Below are positions 1-9,246 of a DNA stretch of 64,000 nt, in pieces. The notes beneath the pieces are model-generated. The model worked only from the letters and a program-made list of their open reading frames with translations, had not been told where the DNA came from and did no database searches. The position numbers and the translations under genes were made by a program. How positions within the stretch are numbered: the first letter of the stretch is position 1; the number at the start of each line of letters is the position of its first letter. Source of the stretch: Silicimonas algicola (GTDB taxonomy: Bacteria > Pseudomonadota > Alphaproteobacteria > Rhodobacterales > Rhodobacteraceae); assembly GCF_003148765.1 (NCBI RefSeq), contig NZ_QGGV01000002.1:310001-374000 (forward strand). Direction: 5' to 3'.

Positions 1-43
1 AGAGGAGTCACGGGAGACGGCGCGCCCGGGTTTCATGCGTCGG

Positions 44-727
44 TCAGATTTCCTCGACGCCTGCCGCCGAGAGGATCTCTCCCGTGGGCTGGCCCGTCGG
101 GGAACCGCCGTCGGGTTCGTCCGAGATTGCGAGCGTCACGCCTTCGAGCGCGCTGCGGACGGCTTCGGGAACCTCGTAGCCGGCTCGGGCGGCGTCGTCG
201 GGCAGAAGGCCTACAGGGACGGGCGCCTCGCCGTCCGCAATCGCCCAAAGCTCCAGGTCGCGGCCCGGTGCGGCAGAGCCGTCCGTGCGCGTGACGCGGA
301 TGTGCCCCGTGACGCTGTCGTAGACGGCGAGGACCCGAAGCGCGCCATCCTCCGAGGTGAGCACGGTGGCATAGAGGATCGGCACGCGCACCTGAGTGGC
401 GACTTCGTATCCAAGGACGGCGGCGAGGGCGAGCGAGGCGGCGGCAGTAGCCTGCCAGAACCCGGCGCGGGCCAGCCATCCCTGCTTCTGCTCCTGCCCG
501 AAGACACGGGCGAGGAGTTGGCGGCGTGCGGCGGCAGACGGTTGAACCGGGGCGACGTCGGAGGCCAGATCGGCAAGACGTGCCTGCCAGAAGGTCACCT
601 CCTGGGCGAAGGCCGGTTCGGTCAGCGCGCGTGCCTCGGCGGCGCGGGCCTCGTCCCCGTCGAGCAGGCCGAGCGCCAGTTCCGCCGCGAGGATCGCGTC
701 ATCTTCCGGAAGGTCGGAGGGCATCAT
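44..727 (-). CDS. Anti-sigma factor, RskA/ChrR-like
   Basis: A 227-residue membrane anti-sigma factor that probably holds the adjacent ECF sigma factor inactive until a signal releases it. The N-terminal half is acidic and Ala-rich, as in the sigma-binding domain of this family. A hydrophobic segment near residues 90-107 would cross the membrane, and the rest matches the RskA C-terminal domain (ending in LELWAIADG- and AISDEPDGGSPTGQPTG-like motifs). The start at 727 was chosen because its ATG overlaps the sigma factor TGA (ATGA); an in-frame ATG at 772 would overlap the sigma gene by 49 bases. Identity of the signal is unknown. Confidence 0.85.
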   Translation of the reverse strand: MMPSDLPEDDAILAAELALGLLDGDEARAAEARALTEPAFAQEVTFWQARLADLASDVAPVQPSAAARRQLLARVFGQEQKQGWLARAGFWQATAAASLALAAVLGYEVATQVRVPILYATVLTSEDGALRVLAVYDSVTGHIRVTRTDGSAAPGRDLELWAIADGEAPVPVGLLPDDAARAGYEVPEAVRSALEGVTLAISDEPDGGSPTGQPTGEILSAAGVEEI

Positions 728-1266
728 CGGGACAGGCACTCCCTCAGCGAGATCAGGCTGCGGCGCAGCCATGTTCTCATGGTGTTGAGCGGCACGTCAA
801 AGCGCGACGCCAGGTCGGCATAGCTCTGGCCGTTCAGATAGGCGCCGGTAACCGCCGCGCGGCGGTCCTCGGCCAATTCGTCCATGCAGTCGACGATGCG
901 CTGCGCCTCGGACGCCGCGATGACATCCCCTTCCGGCGAGCGGCGGGGCGAGGGAAGGGTATCGAGCATCGCCTCGGTCGCGGATTCGGGCCGCCGCGCA
1001 CGCAGCCGGTCGATGGCGGTGTTGCGCGCGATGGTGATGAGCCACGTCATCGGCGAAAGGCCGTTGACCTGGTAACGGTCGGCCTTCTTCCAGATTTTGA
1101 CGTAGGCGTCCTGCATGGCATCCTCGGCTGCTGCACGGTCGTTTAACACACGCAGGCAAACGCCGAGAAGTTTCCCGCTCGTCGCGTCATAAAGGTCTGA
1201 AAATGCCGCTCTTTCTCCCAGTGCCACGCGGGCGATCAGGGCTTCGATCCGATCCTGTGGGGTCAT
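724..1266 (-). CDS. ECF RNA polymerase sigma factor, SigK-like
   Basis: A 180-residue extracytoplasmic-function sigma factor. Region 2 (about residues 20-85) carries the -10 recognition helix AAAEDAMQDAYVKIWKKA, and region 4 (about 125-178) has the helix-turn-helix QSYADLASRFDVPLNTMRTWLRR. Start MTPQDRIEAL at 1266 is preferred over the in-frame ATG at 1332, which adds an unconserved tail. The anti-sigma gene follows with a 4-base ATGA overlap, so the two are translationally coupled. An exported DUF7282 gene lies just upstream on the same strand and is a candidate target. A redox or cell-envelope stress role is an inference from the RskA-type partner. Confidence 0.9.
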   Translation of the reverse strand: MTPQDRIEALIARVALGERAAFSDLYDATSGKLLGVCLRVLNDRAAAEDAMQDAYVKIWKKADRYQVNGLSPMTWLITIARNTAIDRLRARRPESATEAMLDTLPSPRRSPEGDVIAASEAQRIVDCMDELAEDRRAAVTGAYLNGQSYADLASRFDVPLNTMRTWLRRSLISLRECLSR

Positions 1267-1362
1267 GTTCGGCCCGTTCCTTCGTACCGCCGCGTCTTGC
1301 GAGAGGGTGCCTTGGACTTCGGGGGGGCGCAACCGTCATGGCGGCTGCCGGCCCGGAATCTT

Positions 1363-1395
1363 GCGGGCGGTTCCAGCCGTGCCGGAACCGCCCGC
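1363..1395 (-). terminator. Strong GC hairpin between DUF7282 gene and sigma factor
   Basis: A perfect 12-base-pair stem (GCGGGCGGTTCC with GGAACCGCCCGC) closes a 9-base loop, 16 bases past the stop codon of the DUF7282 gene. There is no U-run, so it is a likely but not canonical terminator that separates this gene from the sigma operon. Confidence 0.6.
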
Positions 1396-1410
1396 GAAGA
1401 TGGTTTTCAG

Positions 1411-1827
1411 TTACTGAGCGGTGATGACCTGCATCACGAGTTGGTCGTCGACGCGGATCGGGCCGTCTTCCGTGGCGCCGAGCGTATATTCAAAGACGCC
1501 GGTCGACATGCCGCCCGCTTCCGAGTGGACCATGAGCATAAGCATGTCGCCGGGGGCCACCTCTTCCTGAAGGATGGCGGCGACGTCGGTGTTCTCACCG
1601 GCGCGCAGGGGCGCATAGCCCACGACGGGGCCAGGCTTCATCTCGGCGTCGGTGCGGTGAACGACCAGCCATCCGTTCTCGGTCGCGGTGATCATGTCAG
1701 CCGAGACGATGCCGTTCGACACGTCCTGATCGGCCGCCATGACGGCGGGGTTCATGGCATGGGCTGCGGCCAGCGCGATGCCGGTCGAGGCGGCGAGGGC
1801 AAGTGCGGCGATCGAAAGGGTCTTCAT
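1411..1827 (-). CDS. Exported DUF7282-domain protein
   Basis: A 138-residue periplasmic protein with a signal peptide (about residues 1-22, MKTLSIAALALAASTGIALA). The mature part fits the DUF7282 pattern: an early D-Q-V segment, then GWLVVHRTDAEMKPGPVVGYAPL, a G-E-N-T-D-V-A turn, and an MLMVHSEAG strand followed by a D-Q-L-V end. The function of this domain is not known. Start at 1827 gives the signal peptide directly; an ATG at 1848 adds seven residues. It sits upstream of and in line with the ECF sigma pair, separated by a hairpin, and has a possible ECF-type promoter of its own. Confidence 0.75.
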   Translation of the reverse strand: MKTLSIAALALAASTGIALAAAHAMNPAVMAADQDVSNGIVSADMITATENGWLVVHRTDAEMKPGPVVGYAPLRAGENTDVAAILQEEVAPGDMLMLMVHSEAGGMSTGVFEYTLGATEDGPIRVDDQLVMQVITAQ

Positions 1828-1862
1828 GTACGGTTCCTCCGTTTTCATTCACTGTCCTACCC

Positions 1863-1887
1863 ACGCCCCACGGCGCGCCAGAGTTTC
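1863..1887 (-). promoter_or_regulatory. Possible ECF-type promoter of DUF7282 gene
   Basis: On the minus strand, GAAAC (1887-1883) is followed after 17 bases by CGT (1865-1863), the general form of ECF promoters (AAC-rich -35, CGT-containing -10). It would start transcription about 28 bases before the gene. The match is short and no second copy was found at the sigma operon, so it is only a candidate. Confidence 0.25.
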
Positions 1888-2038
1888 GCGTGCCAGCGCA
1901 AATGCCGCGCCCGCTACCGCAACTAACTGAAAAATGGCGGAAATTTTCGAAGCTCGCGAGGCCATCCGGCTTTGTACGCTTGATCGCCGCACCGCCTCAT
2001 GCGACAGAGGCGCGACGGAAGGCGGCAAGGGGCCCTTC

Positions 2039-3415
2039 ATGAAGGTCATCATCTGCGGCGCGGGCCAGGTCGGCTGGCAGATCGCGCGGCACCTTTCCGG
2101 CGAAAGGAACGACGTCACCGTCGTCGACAACAACGCCGAACTGGTGCGCCGCGCGACCGATGCGCTCGACGTCCAGGGGATCGCGGGCCACGCCAGCTAT
2201 CCCGACGTGCTGGAGCGGGCCGGCGCCCGCGACGCGGACATGATCATCGCCGCGACCTATTCGGATGAGGTGAACATGGTCACCTGCCAGGTCGCCCACT
2301 CGATCTTCGAGGTGCCACGCAAGATCGCGCGGCTTCGCGCGCAAAGCTACCTGACGGCGATCTACTCCGACCTCTACCGCCGCGACCACATGCCGATCGA
2401 CGTGGTGATCTCGCCCGAACGCGAAGTGGCCGAGGCCGCCCTTCGCCGCCTGAACGCGCCCGCGGCTTTCGACACCGAGATGTTCCTCGAGGGCAAGGCG
2501 CAGCTTCTGGGCATCCAGCTCGACGAGAACTGCCCGGTGGTGAACACGCCCCTGCGGCAGCTCACCGATCTGTTCTCGACGCTTCGGGCGATCGTGGTCG
2601 GCGTACGTCGCAACGGCAAGCTGTTCGCGCCCGAGCCGGGCGATCAGCTCTTTCCCGACGACCAGGTCTACGTGATGGCCCACTTCCAGGACATCAATCG
2701 GACCTTCGAGATCTTCGGCAAGACGGTCCACCGTCAGGAGCGCGTCGTGATCCTTGGCGGCGGCAACGTCGGCCTCGCCGTCGCCCGCGCGCTGGAAGGG
2801 CGGGCCGAACGGTTGCGCGCCCGCGTGATCGAGAAGAACCGCTTCAACGCCGAACGCGCCGCAGACGCGCTGGAGCGGACCATCGTCCTGCATGGCGACG
2901 GCATGAACATGGACCTGCTGAACGAGGCAGGGATCGACCGGGCCGACGCCATCCTCGCCGTGACCGACGACGACAACACCAACCTTCTGGCCAGCGTGCG
3001 CGCCAAGCAGCTGGGCTGCCCCATGGCCATTGCGCTCATCAACGATCCGACGCTGATCCCGCTGATGGAGCCTCTGGCCATCGACGCCTACATCAACCCG
3101 CGGGCCACCACGGTAAGCTCGATCCTGCGGCACATCCGGCACGGGCGGGTGCGCAGCGTCTATTCCATCGGCGACGCCGAGGCCGAGGTGATCGAGGCGC
3201 AGATCCTCTCGCCCTCGCCTTTGGCCGGGCGCCTGATCCGCGACATCGAATTCCCCGAGGGCGTGCTGGTCGGCGCGGTGATGAAGAACGGCGAGGTGGT
3301 GAAGCCCACGGGCGATCTGAGGATCGACGAAGGAGACGTCATCGTCGTCTTCGCGCTCGCCGCCGACGTCCCCGAGGTCGAGCGCCTGTTCCAGGTCTCG
3401 ATCGACTTCTTCTGA
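2039..3415 (+). CDS. trkA: Trk potassium uptake system NAD-binding component TrkA
   Basis: A 458-residue peripheral membrane protein that gates the TrkH potassium channel in response to NAD(H)/nucleotides. It has the usual two repeats of RCK_N plus RCK_C: the first Rossmann motif MKVIICGAGQVGWQIA is at the N-terminus with its acidic residue in VVDNN, and the second, VVILGGGNVGLAVARAL, is near residue 235, each followed by a TrkA_C domain. The start at 2039 puts the first beta strand at the N-terminus; an ATG at 1934 would add 35 unconserved residues. Its TGA overlaps the trkH ATG (TGATG). Confidence 0.96.
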   Translation: MKVIICGAGQVGWQIARHLSGERNDVTVVDNNAELVRRATDALDVQGIAGHASYPDVLERAGARDADMIIAATYSDEVNMVTCQVAHSIFEVPRKIARLRAQSYLTAIYSDLYRRDHMPIDVVISPEREVAEAALRRLNAPAAFDTEMFLEGKAQLLGIQLDENCPVVNTPLRQLTDLFSTLRAIVVGVRRNGKLFAPEPGDQLFPDDQVYVMAHFQDINRTFEIFGKTVHRQERVVILGGGNVGLAVARALEGRAERLRARVIEKNRFNAERAADALERTIVLHGDGMNMDLLNEAGIDRADAILAVTDDDNTNLLASVRAKQLGCPMAIALINDPTLIPLMEPLAIDAYINPRATTVSSILRHIRHGRVRSVYSIGDAEAEVIEAQILSPSPLAGRLIRDIEFPEGVLVGAVMKNGEVVKPTGDLRIDEGDVIVVFALAADVPEVERLFQVSIDFF

Positions 3416-4920
3416 TGAGCCGCTTTTACGACCTGCCTTTCATCGTCATCCTCATGGGGATCGGCGCCGCCGCGATGATGGTGCCTGCCGTCTATGCCTC
3501 GGTCGTCAACGACAACGAGACGGCGCGGGCGTTCTTCTATCCATCGGTGCTTTTCTCGATGCTGTTCGGCATGGTCGCGCTGGCCACGGCCAACATCCGG
3601 ATCCGCCGACAGGGTCGAAGCCACCTGATCTCGATCGTGGCGTGTTATGCCGTGCTGCCCGTGATGCTGGCGGTGCCCTTCTCGGAGGCGGTCCCAGACA
3701 CGACATTCCTCAACGCCTATGTCGAGATGGTGTCGAGCCTGACGACGACGGGCGCCACGCTTTTCGCGCCCGAGCGCCTGCCTGACGCGGTCCACTTCTG
3801 GCGCGCGATGGTCGGTTGGATGGGCGGCTTCTTCGTCTGGGTCACGGCCATCGCGATCATGGCGCCCCTGAACCTGGGCGGGTTCGAACTGACCTCGGCC
3901 GCCGAGATCGGGCAGGGCGCGCGCGAAAGCCGCCGCACCGCCGAGCCGTCCGAGCGCATCCGGCGCGTGGGAGCGCGGCTGTTTCCGGTCTATCTGGGTC
4001 TGACGGTCGCCCTCTGGATCGCGCTTGTCGTCTCAGGCGACCGCGCCATCGTGGGCCTGGTACATTCGATGTCGACACTCTCGACTTCGGGCATTTCGGT
4101 GCTGGGCGGTCTCGAACCAGCCGGATCGGGCTATGTCGGCGAGTTCATCGTCTTCCTCTTTCTGATCTTCGCCCTGTCGCGCGTGACTTTTGTATCGGAG
4201 GAGCGCCCGGACGGCGTTCGAAGCCTCTGGAACGACCCCGAGATCCGACTGGGCCTCGCGATCACCGGGACGCTTGCCGTCCTTCTTTTCCTGCGCCACT
4301 GGGTCGTCAGCTTTGAAGACGGGACCGAGCTTCGGGTGCTCGAGGGCCTGCGCAGCGTCTGGGGCGCGCTTTTCACCGTGCTGTCCTTCCTGACGACGAC
4401 CGGCTTCGTCGCCGCCGACTGGGACACGGCGCAGCTTTGGTCGGGGGTAAGTTCGCCGGGCGTTCTTCTCGTCGGGCTCGCCGTCTTCGGCGGGGGCGTT
4501 GCCACCACGGCGGGCGGTGTCAAGCTCCTCCGCGTGTTCTCGCTCTACCAGCACGGCCTCCGCGAGATGGAAAAGCTCGTCCACCCCCGCTCGGTCGGCG
4601 GCTCGGGACGGCACGGGCGGCGCTTCCGGCGTCAGGGCGCCTATGCGGCCTGGGTGTTCTTCATGCTCTTCGCCATCTCGATCGCGCTGGTGGTGGGAGC
4701 CTTCACCCTCGTCGGTCGCATGGGCTTCGAAGAGGCGATGATCCTGACCATCGCGACGCTCTCGACGACTGGTCCTCTGACCGCAGTGGCGGGTGGAGAG
4801 CCGATCGATCTGGCGGCCTACTCCGAAGCGACGAAGGGCATCATGTGCGCCGCCATGATCCTCGGCCGGCTCGAAGCGCTCGCGATTATCGCGCTTCTCA
4901 ACCCGGAATTCTGGCGTTGA
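3415..4920 (+). CDS. trkH: Trk potassium transporter membrane subunit TrkH
   Basis: A 501-residue integral membrane protein forming the potassium pore. It shows the four pore-loop repeats of the SKT superfamily, visible as the selectivity-filter-like stretches SSLTTTGATLF, MSTLSTSGISV, LSFLTTTGFV and IATLSTTGPLT. Many hydrophobic helices lie between them, and the length is normal for TrkH. It overlaps trkA by the TGATG junction and is followed by a 139-base gap before hfq, so trkAH is one transcript that may or may not continue into hfq. Confidence 0.96.
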   Translation: MSRFYDLPFIVILMGIGAAAMMVPAVYASVVNDNETARAFFYPSVLFSMLFGMVALATANIRIRRQGRSHLISIVACYAVLPVMLAVPFSEAVPDTTFLNAYVEMVSSLTTTGATLFAPERLPDAVHFWRAMVGWMGGFFVWVTAIAIMAPLNLGGFELTSAAEIGQGARESRRTAEPSERIRRVGARLFPVYLGLTVALWIALVVSGDRAIVGLVHSMSTLSTSGISVLGGLEPAGSGYVGEFIVFLFLIFALSRVTFVSEERPDGVRSLWNDPEIRLGLAITGTLAVLLFLRHWVVSFEDGTELRVLEGLRSVWGALFTVLSFLTTTGFVAADWDTAQLWSGVSSPGVLLVGLAVFGGGVATTAGGVKLLRVFSLYQHGLREMEKLVHPRSVGGSGRHGRRFRRQGAYAAWVFFMLFAISIALVVGAFTLVGRMGFEEAMILTIATLSTTGPLTAVAGGEPIDLAAYSEATKGIMCAAMILGRLEALAIIALLNPEFWR

Positions 4921-5059
4921 TGCCGCAAGACGAGGCAAATCCACCATAAACCGGCCCCCGCGATCTCAATTGGGGGTGGCACATGGCGAATCTGTCCGTA
5001 ATATCCCATCACCACGAAGGGTCGGTCGATCAACGGCCGCAATAAGAAGGCTATGAAAC

Positions 5060-5293
5060 ATGGCTTCGGACAGACAGAATTTGCAGGACGCATTTCTGAA
5101 CCACGTCAGGAAGACGAAGGTTCCCGTAACGATTTTCCTCATCAACGGCGTCAAACTCCAGGGCGTCATCACCTGGTTCGACAATTTCTGCGTTTTGCTG
5201 CGCAGGGACGGTCAGTCGCAGCTTGTCTACAAGCACGCGATTTCCACCATCATGCCGGCACAGCCGATCTCGCTCTATGAAGGTGAAGAATAG
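5060..5293 (+). CDS. hfq: RNA chaperone Hfq
   Basis: A 77-residue Sm-fold protein that forms a hexamer and pairs small RNAs with mRNAs. The Sm1 motif ([23 protein letters not shown]) and the Sm2 motif ending in [10 protein letters not shown], with the YKH signature, are intact. The C-terminal tail is very short, as is usual in Rhodobacter relatives. It lies between trkH and hflX, matching the common hfq-hflX order. HflX begins three bases after the hfq stop, so the two are co-transcribed. Confidence 0.97.
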   Translation: MASDRQNLQDAFLNHVRKTKVPVTIFLINGVKLQGVITWFDNFCVLLRRDGQSQLVYKHAISTIMPAQPISLYEGEE

Positions 5294-5295
5294 GG

Positions 5296-6573
5296 GTGGA
5301 GAACGCGGACGGTCGGTCCATTACTCGGGCGCTCGTCCTTCATCCCGACATCACCGGCAATCCTGACCGGCGCGATGCCGGCTATGCCCTGGACGAGGCC
5401 GTGGCGCTTGCCGCTGCCTTGCCTGGGCTTCAGGTCGTGGGTGCGGAGGTCATTCGGCTGAAGAAGCCGCAGCCGGGCAAGCTGTTCGGCACCGGCAAGG
5501 TCGAGGAGCTTGCGGCGCGCATCAAGGCGGACGAAGTCGAGCTCGTTCTGGTGGATGGGCCGGTTACCCCCGTGCAGCAGCGCAACCTCGAAAAGGAATG
5601 GTCGGTCAAGCTTCTCGACCGGACCGGGCTGATCCTCGAGATCTTCTCGGACCGCGCCGCGACGCGCGAAGGTGTTCTCCAGGTCGAGATGGCCGCGCTC
5701 AGCTACCAGCGCACCAGGCTTGTCCGCGCCTGGACCCACCTCGAACGTCAGCGTGGCGGGCTGGGCTTCGTCGGAGGCCCCGGCGAAACCCAGATCGAGG
5801 CCGACCGCCGCGCCATCGACGACCAGCTCGTGCGTCTGAAGCGCCAGCTCGAGAAGGTAGTGAAGACCCGCGCGCTGCACCGGGCGGCGCGCGCCAAGGT
5901 GCCGTTCCCGATCGTGGCGCTTGTGGGCTATACGAACGCCGGCAAGTCGACGATCTTCAACCGCCTCACTGGAGCCGACGTTCTGGCGAAGGACATGCTG
6001 TTCGCCACGCTCGATCCCACGATGCGGTTGGCGAAGTTGCCTTCGGGCCGGCCCGCGATCCTCTCCGACACAGTGGGCTTCATCTCGGACCTGCCGACGC
6101 AGCTCGTTGCCGCCTTCCGCGCCACCCTCGAAGAGGTGCTGGCCGCCGACATCATCCTCCACGTCCGCGACATCTCGCATCCCCAGACCGAAGAGCAGCG
6201 CGAGGATGTCCTCTCGGTTCTGTCCGACCTGGGGGTCGGTCAGGATCGCCGGATGATCGAGGTATGGAACAAGATCGACCGCCTGCCGCCCGAGGCGCAG
6301 GAGCCCCTGCGCACCGCGGCCGAACGGCGCGAGGACACCATCGTCACCTCGGCGCTGACCGACGACGGCCTTTCCACCCTGTTGCCGATTGTCGAGGCCG
6401 CCCTCGACGAAGGCCGCCGGCAAGAGCGCCTGGACATCCCGCACGACGATGGCCGCAAGCGGGCCTGGCTCTATGAGCAGGGCGTCGTGACGAACGAGGA
6501 CGAGACCGAGGACGGATGGCGGCTGGACGTGTCGTGGTCCGCGATCCAGGCGGCCCGCTTCGCACAGCTCTGA
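5296..6573 (+). CDS. hflX: Ribosome-associated GTPase HflX
   Basis: A 425-residue GTPase that rescues or splits stalled ribosomes under stress. The N-terminal HflX domain contains the conserved KPQPGKLFGTGKVEEL and GGPGETQIEADRR stretches. The G domain starts near residue 205 with Walker A GYTNAGKST, then the switch motif ATLDPTMR, G3 DTVGFI and G4 NKID. It starts at a GTG two bases after the hfq stop codon, so it is coupled to hfq. Confidence 0.96.
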   Translation: MENADGRSITRALVLHPDITGNPDRRDAGYALDEAVALAAALPGLQVVGAEVIRLKKPQPGKLFGTGKVEELAARIKADEVELVLVDGPVTPVQQRNLEKEWSVKLLDRTGLILEIFSDRAATREGVLQVEMAALSYQRTRLVRAWTHLERQRGGLGFVGGPGETQIEADRRAIDDQLVRLKRQLEKVVKTRALHRAARAKVPFPIVALVGYTNAGKSTIFNRLTGADVLAKDMLFATLDPTMRLAKLPSGRPAILSDTVGFISDLPTQLVAAFRATLEEVLAADIILHVRDISHPQTEEQREDVLSVLSDLGVGQDRRMIEVWNKIDRLPPEAQEPLRTAAERREDTIVTSALTDDGLSTLLPIVEAALDEGRRQERLDIPHDDGRKRAWLYEQGVVTNEDETEDGWRLDVSWSAIQAARFAQL

Positions 6574-6593
6574 GATTGTACTGTCGGAAACCA

Positions 6594-6634
6594 CTTCGGG
6601 GTGAGACCCCAAGGGGCCGAGGGGCAGCGCCCCT
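6594..6634. terminator. Convergent terminator hairpins after hflX
   Basis: Two small GC hairpins lie between the convergent hflX and acylase genes: GGGG/CCCC around 6598-6610, and AGGGGC-AGC-GCCCCT at 6620-6634, which reaches the acylase stop codon. No long U-run is present on either strand. Confidence 0.45.
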
Positions 6635-9093
6635 TACTCTGCAGGTTCGAGCCGCGTTATCCCTTCGGCTCCGGCGCGAGCCAGGTCGGGGTCGAGCGTC
6701 ATCGGGATGTATTCCCCTCGCCGCCACAACTCGCCCAGATCGTCGTAATGCCGCGACAGCGGGTGGCCCGACTGCCCCGTAGAGATCACGAAGACCGAAC
6801 TGTCGGGGTCGGCGAAGTCGTAGACGCCCCGGTAGCCCGCGCCGTGGGTGTTCTGGAACGGGTTCGGATCGCGCCCCGACGTCAGCCCGCGCAAGAGTGT
6901 GTGGTCGCCCCCGCTCGTCGACTGCCGGATGTTCACCAGCCACGAGAACCAGCCCACGTCACCGAGGACAGGATGGTCGTGTGTGGCCTCGTGCGCGTCG
7001 CCCCACCTGAGCGACTCGAGCGACTGACCGTAGGTTTCGTCGATCCAGACGAGCGCGTCGTCGAGCGCCAGCCGCGCTATGTCGGTGCAGGTCTCCTCCG
7101 GCGCCGACTGGATCACGTCGCACCAGACCGAGGCCCCGTCGCGGTTGCGGAACACGCGCTCGACGAAGATCGGCTCGAGATGCGGGAAGGCGTCGGCCAG
7201 GGTGCCGAGTTCGTCGCGGATCAGCCGGTCCTGAAGCCGCCGCATCCACGCCATGTAGATCAGCGGCTCGGGCAGGTGCTCGTTCATCTCGCCGTTCCAG
7301 CCCGCCAGCAGGTCCAGCGCATCCCGGCGCCGGCGTTCGGGTGTGCCCTCGGCGGCCGCTTCTCCGGTGAACCACAGGTTGCGGGCGACAAGCGGCAGAA
7401 GCGTGCGCGCCGTGATCGACACGGTATCGAGTTGCGCCTCGATGAAGCTCTCGCGGGTGTGGACCTCGCGCGACTGCATCAGGCGCTCCCACCTCTGGAT
7501 GCGCTGCGTGTCCCCCCAGTCGAACGACATGTGGAGCGGGAAGGGACGGTCGATGACCTTGTTGTTGGTGTTGCCGAGGATGCCGCCCTCGGGGTCGACG
7601 AACTCGGGGTTGGATGCGTCCGACAGCCGCCCCTGCCAGCGGTTCTCGGCCAGCCAGCCGGGAGCGGGCATCCGTCCCTGGGTCTGGTGACGCGCGGCGC
7701 GGCGCGGCAGCGCGCCGATCACCTTCATCGCGATCCGCTCGCTGTCGACGACCGTCAGGTTCTGGGGCGGCGCGACGAAGGCCTGTCCGGCCTCCAGCGC
7801 CTCGTCGACCGTGCCGGCGCGCATCACGCCGAGAAGCGCCTGCACCGAGGTGTCGGTCGGTCCAAGTGCCGTCCATCCAAGCGACGCCACATGACCTCTC
7901 GGCGTCACCGCCGCGAGGTCGTAGTGCGAGCCCGGCAGGACCGGACCGTTGTCGGTCCAGCGCAGCGTGAGGGTGATCGGATCCGCGTCCTTGATCGTGA
8001 TGAGCGAGGTGCGCTCCGCCATCTTCTTCCAGCCCGAGGGCGTCAGAACCTCCTCGGGGTTGTCGGGGTTCAGCTTCTCGATGAACACGTCCTGATCGTC
8101 GGCATAGGACGAGGTCAGGCCCCATCCCAGATTTTCCGAACGGCCCACCAGAACCACGGGAGCGCCGGGAATCGTGCCGCCGATCACCCCGCCCGTGGCC
8201 AGTTCCAAGCGGGCCAGATACCAGATCGAGGGCGCCGTAAGTTCGAGGTGGGGATCGTTCGCCAGAAGGGTCCCACCGGCCGCCGAGCGGAAGGGCGCCG
8301 CGGCCCAGACGTTGGACGCGCCCGCCATTCCACGGGGTGCGACCGGCGACAGTCGATCCGGCCAGGTCACCTGGGCATAGGTCGGCAGGGGCGCGTCGAA
8401 GAGCGAGGCGTATTCGGGCAGGGCGGCCACGCCCGGCCCCGGCGTGTCGGGCAGGATGTCGGCCAGACGCTCGTCGGGCAGCATCTGCGAGACCCGCGCG
8501 CGAAGCACCTCGGTCTGGAGATGGCCCGACAGTTGCAGGGCCATGAGCTTGCCGATGACGATGCTGTCGGCCGGCTGCCAGGGGGCGATCGACGGCTCGA
8601 ACAGCCAGAACTCGGGCGCGCCGCGACCGCGCGCGCCGGTATTGACCTCCTCGAGCCAGGCGTTGACGCCCCGGGCATAGGCGGCAAGCGCGGTCCGGGT
8701 ATAGTCGTCCTGGGCCTCGAGCGACTTCACCGACAGGGCGTAGAGGTCGAAGCGCCGCAGCAACTCGTCGACCTTCGCGGTCCGCGCGCCGAAGATCTCG
8801 GACAGCCGGCCCTGTGCGGTGCGCCGCAGCATGGTCATCTGCCACAGCCGGTCCTGGGCATGAGCAAGTCCGAGCCCGAAGTAGACGTCCTCGTCCGTTG
8901 CCCCGAAGATATGGGGGACGTCGGCGTTGTCCCGCACGATCTCGACCGGCGCCGAGATGCCGGCGACGGTCAGCGTTCCCGAATACTCCGGGATCGAGCG
9001 CGAGAAGAACCAGTAGAGCACGACGGCCGCGAGCAGGACGAGGGCGAGGATGCCCGTCACGATGCGCAACAGCCAGCGGAAAAGGCGCAGCAT
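6634..9093 (-). CDS. Penicillin acylase family protein (Ntn hydrolase)
   Basis: An 819-residue periplasmic or membrane-anchored amidase precursor. Members are cut by themselves into alpha and beta chains and cleave amides such as penicillins or acyl-homoserine lactones; the substrate here cannot be told from sequence. One N-terminal hydrophobic segment (about residues 8-29) acts as signal anchor. The alpha chain has VEIVRDNADVPHIFGATDEDVYFGLG; the predicted beta chain begins at Ser260 in GASNVWA, followed by LLANDPHLEL. The start MLRLFRWLLR at 9093 was chosen over the ATG at 9303, which adds 70 low-complexity residues overlapping the divergent neighbour. Confidence 0.9.
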   Translation of the reverse strand: MLRLFRWLLRIVTGILALVLLAAVVLYWFFSRSIPEYSGTLTVAGISAPVEIVRDNADVPHIFGATDEDVYFGLGLAHAQDRLWQMTMLRRTAQGRLSEIFGARTAKVDELLRRFDLYALSVKSLEAQDDYTRTALAAYARGVNAWLEEVNTGARGRGAPEFWLFEPSIAPWQPADSIVIGKLMALQLSGHLQTEVLRARVSQMLPDERLADILPDTPGPGVAALPEYASLFDAPLPTYAQVTWPDRLSPVAPRGMAGASNVWAAAPFRSAAGGTLLANDPHLELTAPSIWYLARLELATGGVIGGTIPGAPVVLVGRSENLGWGLTSSYADDQDVFIEKLNPDNPEEVLTPSGWKKMAERTSLITIKDADPITLTLRWTDNGPVLPGSHYDLAAVTPRGHVASLGWTALGPTDTSVQALLGVMRAGTVDEALEAGQAFVAPPQNLTVVDSERIAMKVIGALPRRAARHQTQGRMPAPGWLAENRWQGRLSDASNPEFVDPEGGILGNTNNKVIDRPFPLHMSFDWGDTQRIQRWERLMQSREVHTRESFIEAQLDTVSITARTLLPLVARNLWFTGEAAAEGTPERRRRDALDLLAGWNGEMNEHLPEPLIYMAWMRRLQDRLIRDELGTLADAFPHLEPIFVERVFRNRDGASVWCDVIQSAPEETCTDIARLALDDALVWIDETYGQSLESLRWGDAHEATHDHPVLGDVGWFSWLVNIRQSTSGGDHTLLRGLTSGRDPNPFQNTHGAGYRGVYDFADPDSSVFVISTGQSGHPLSRHYDDLGELWRRGEYIPMTLDPDLARAGAEGITRLEPAE

Positions 9094-9246
9094 CAGGCGA
9101 CCCTTGACGGGCGAGGGGCGGCGGTCGTCGCCTGTCGGGCAAGACGAATGGTCATGCGCGCCTGTCCGCGTTGGCCCGGCGCTATTGACTGCGCCTGAGG
9201 GTTCGATAGGTCGGGGGCAGGATAGGCGTGAAGCCGGGAGGATGCC

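Noticed and set aside
6601-9198. 865-residue open frame on the plus strand opposite the acylase gene
   Set aside because: It lacks family motifs and has the same shadow composition; the acylase catalytic Ser and motifs are on the minus strand.
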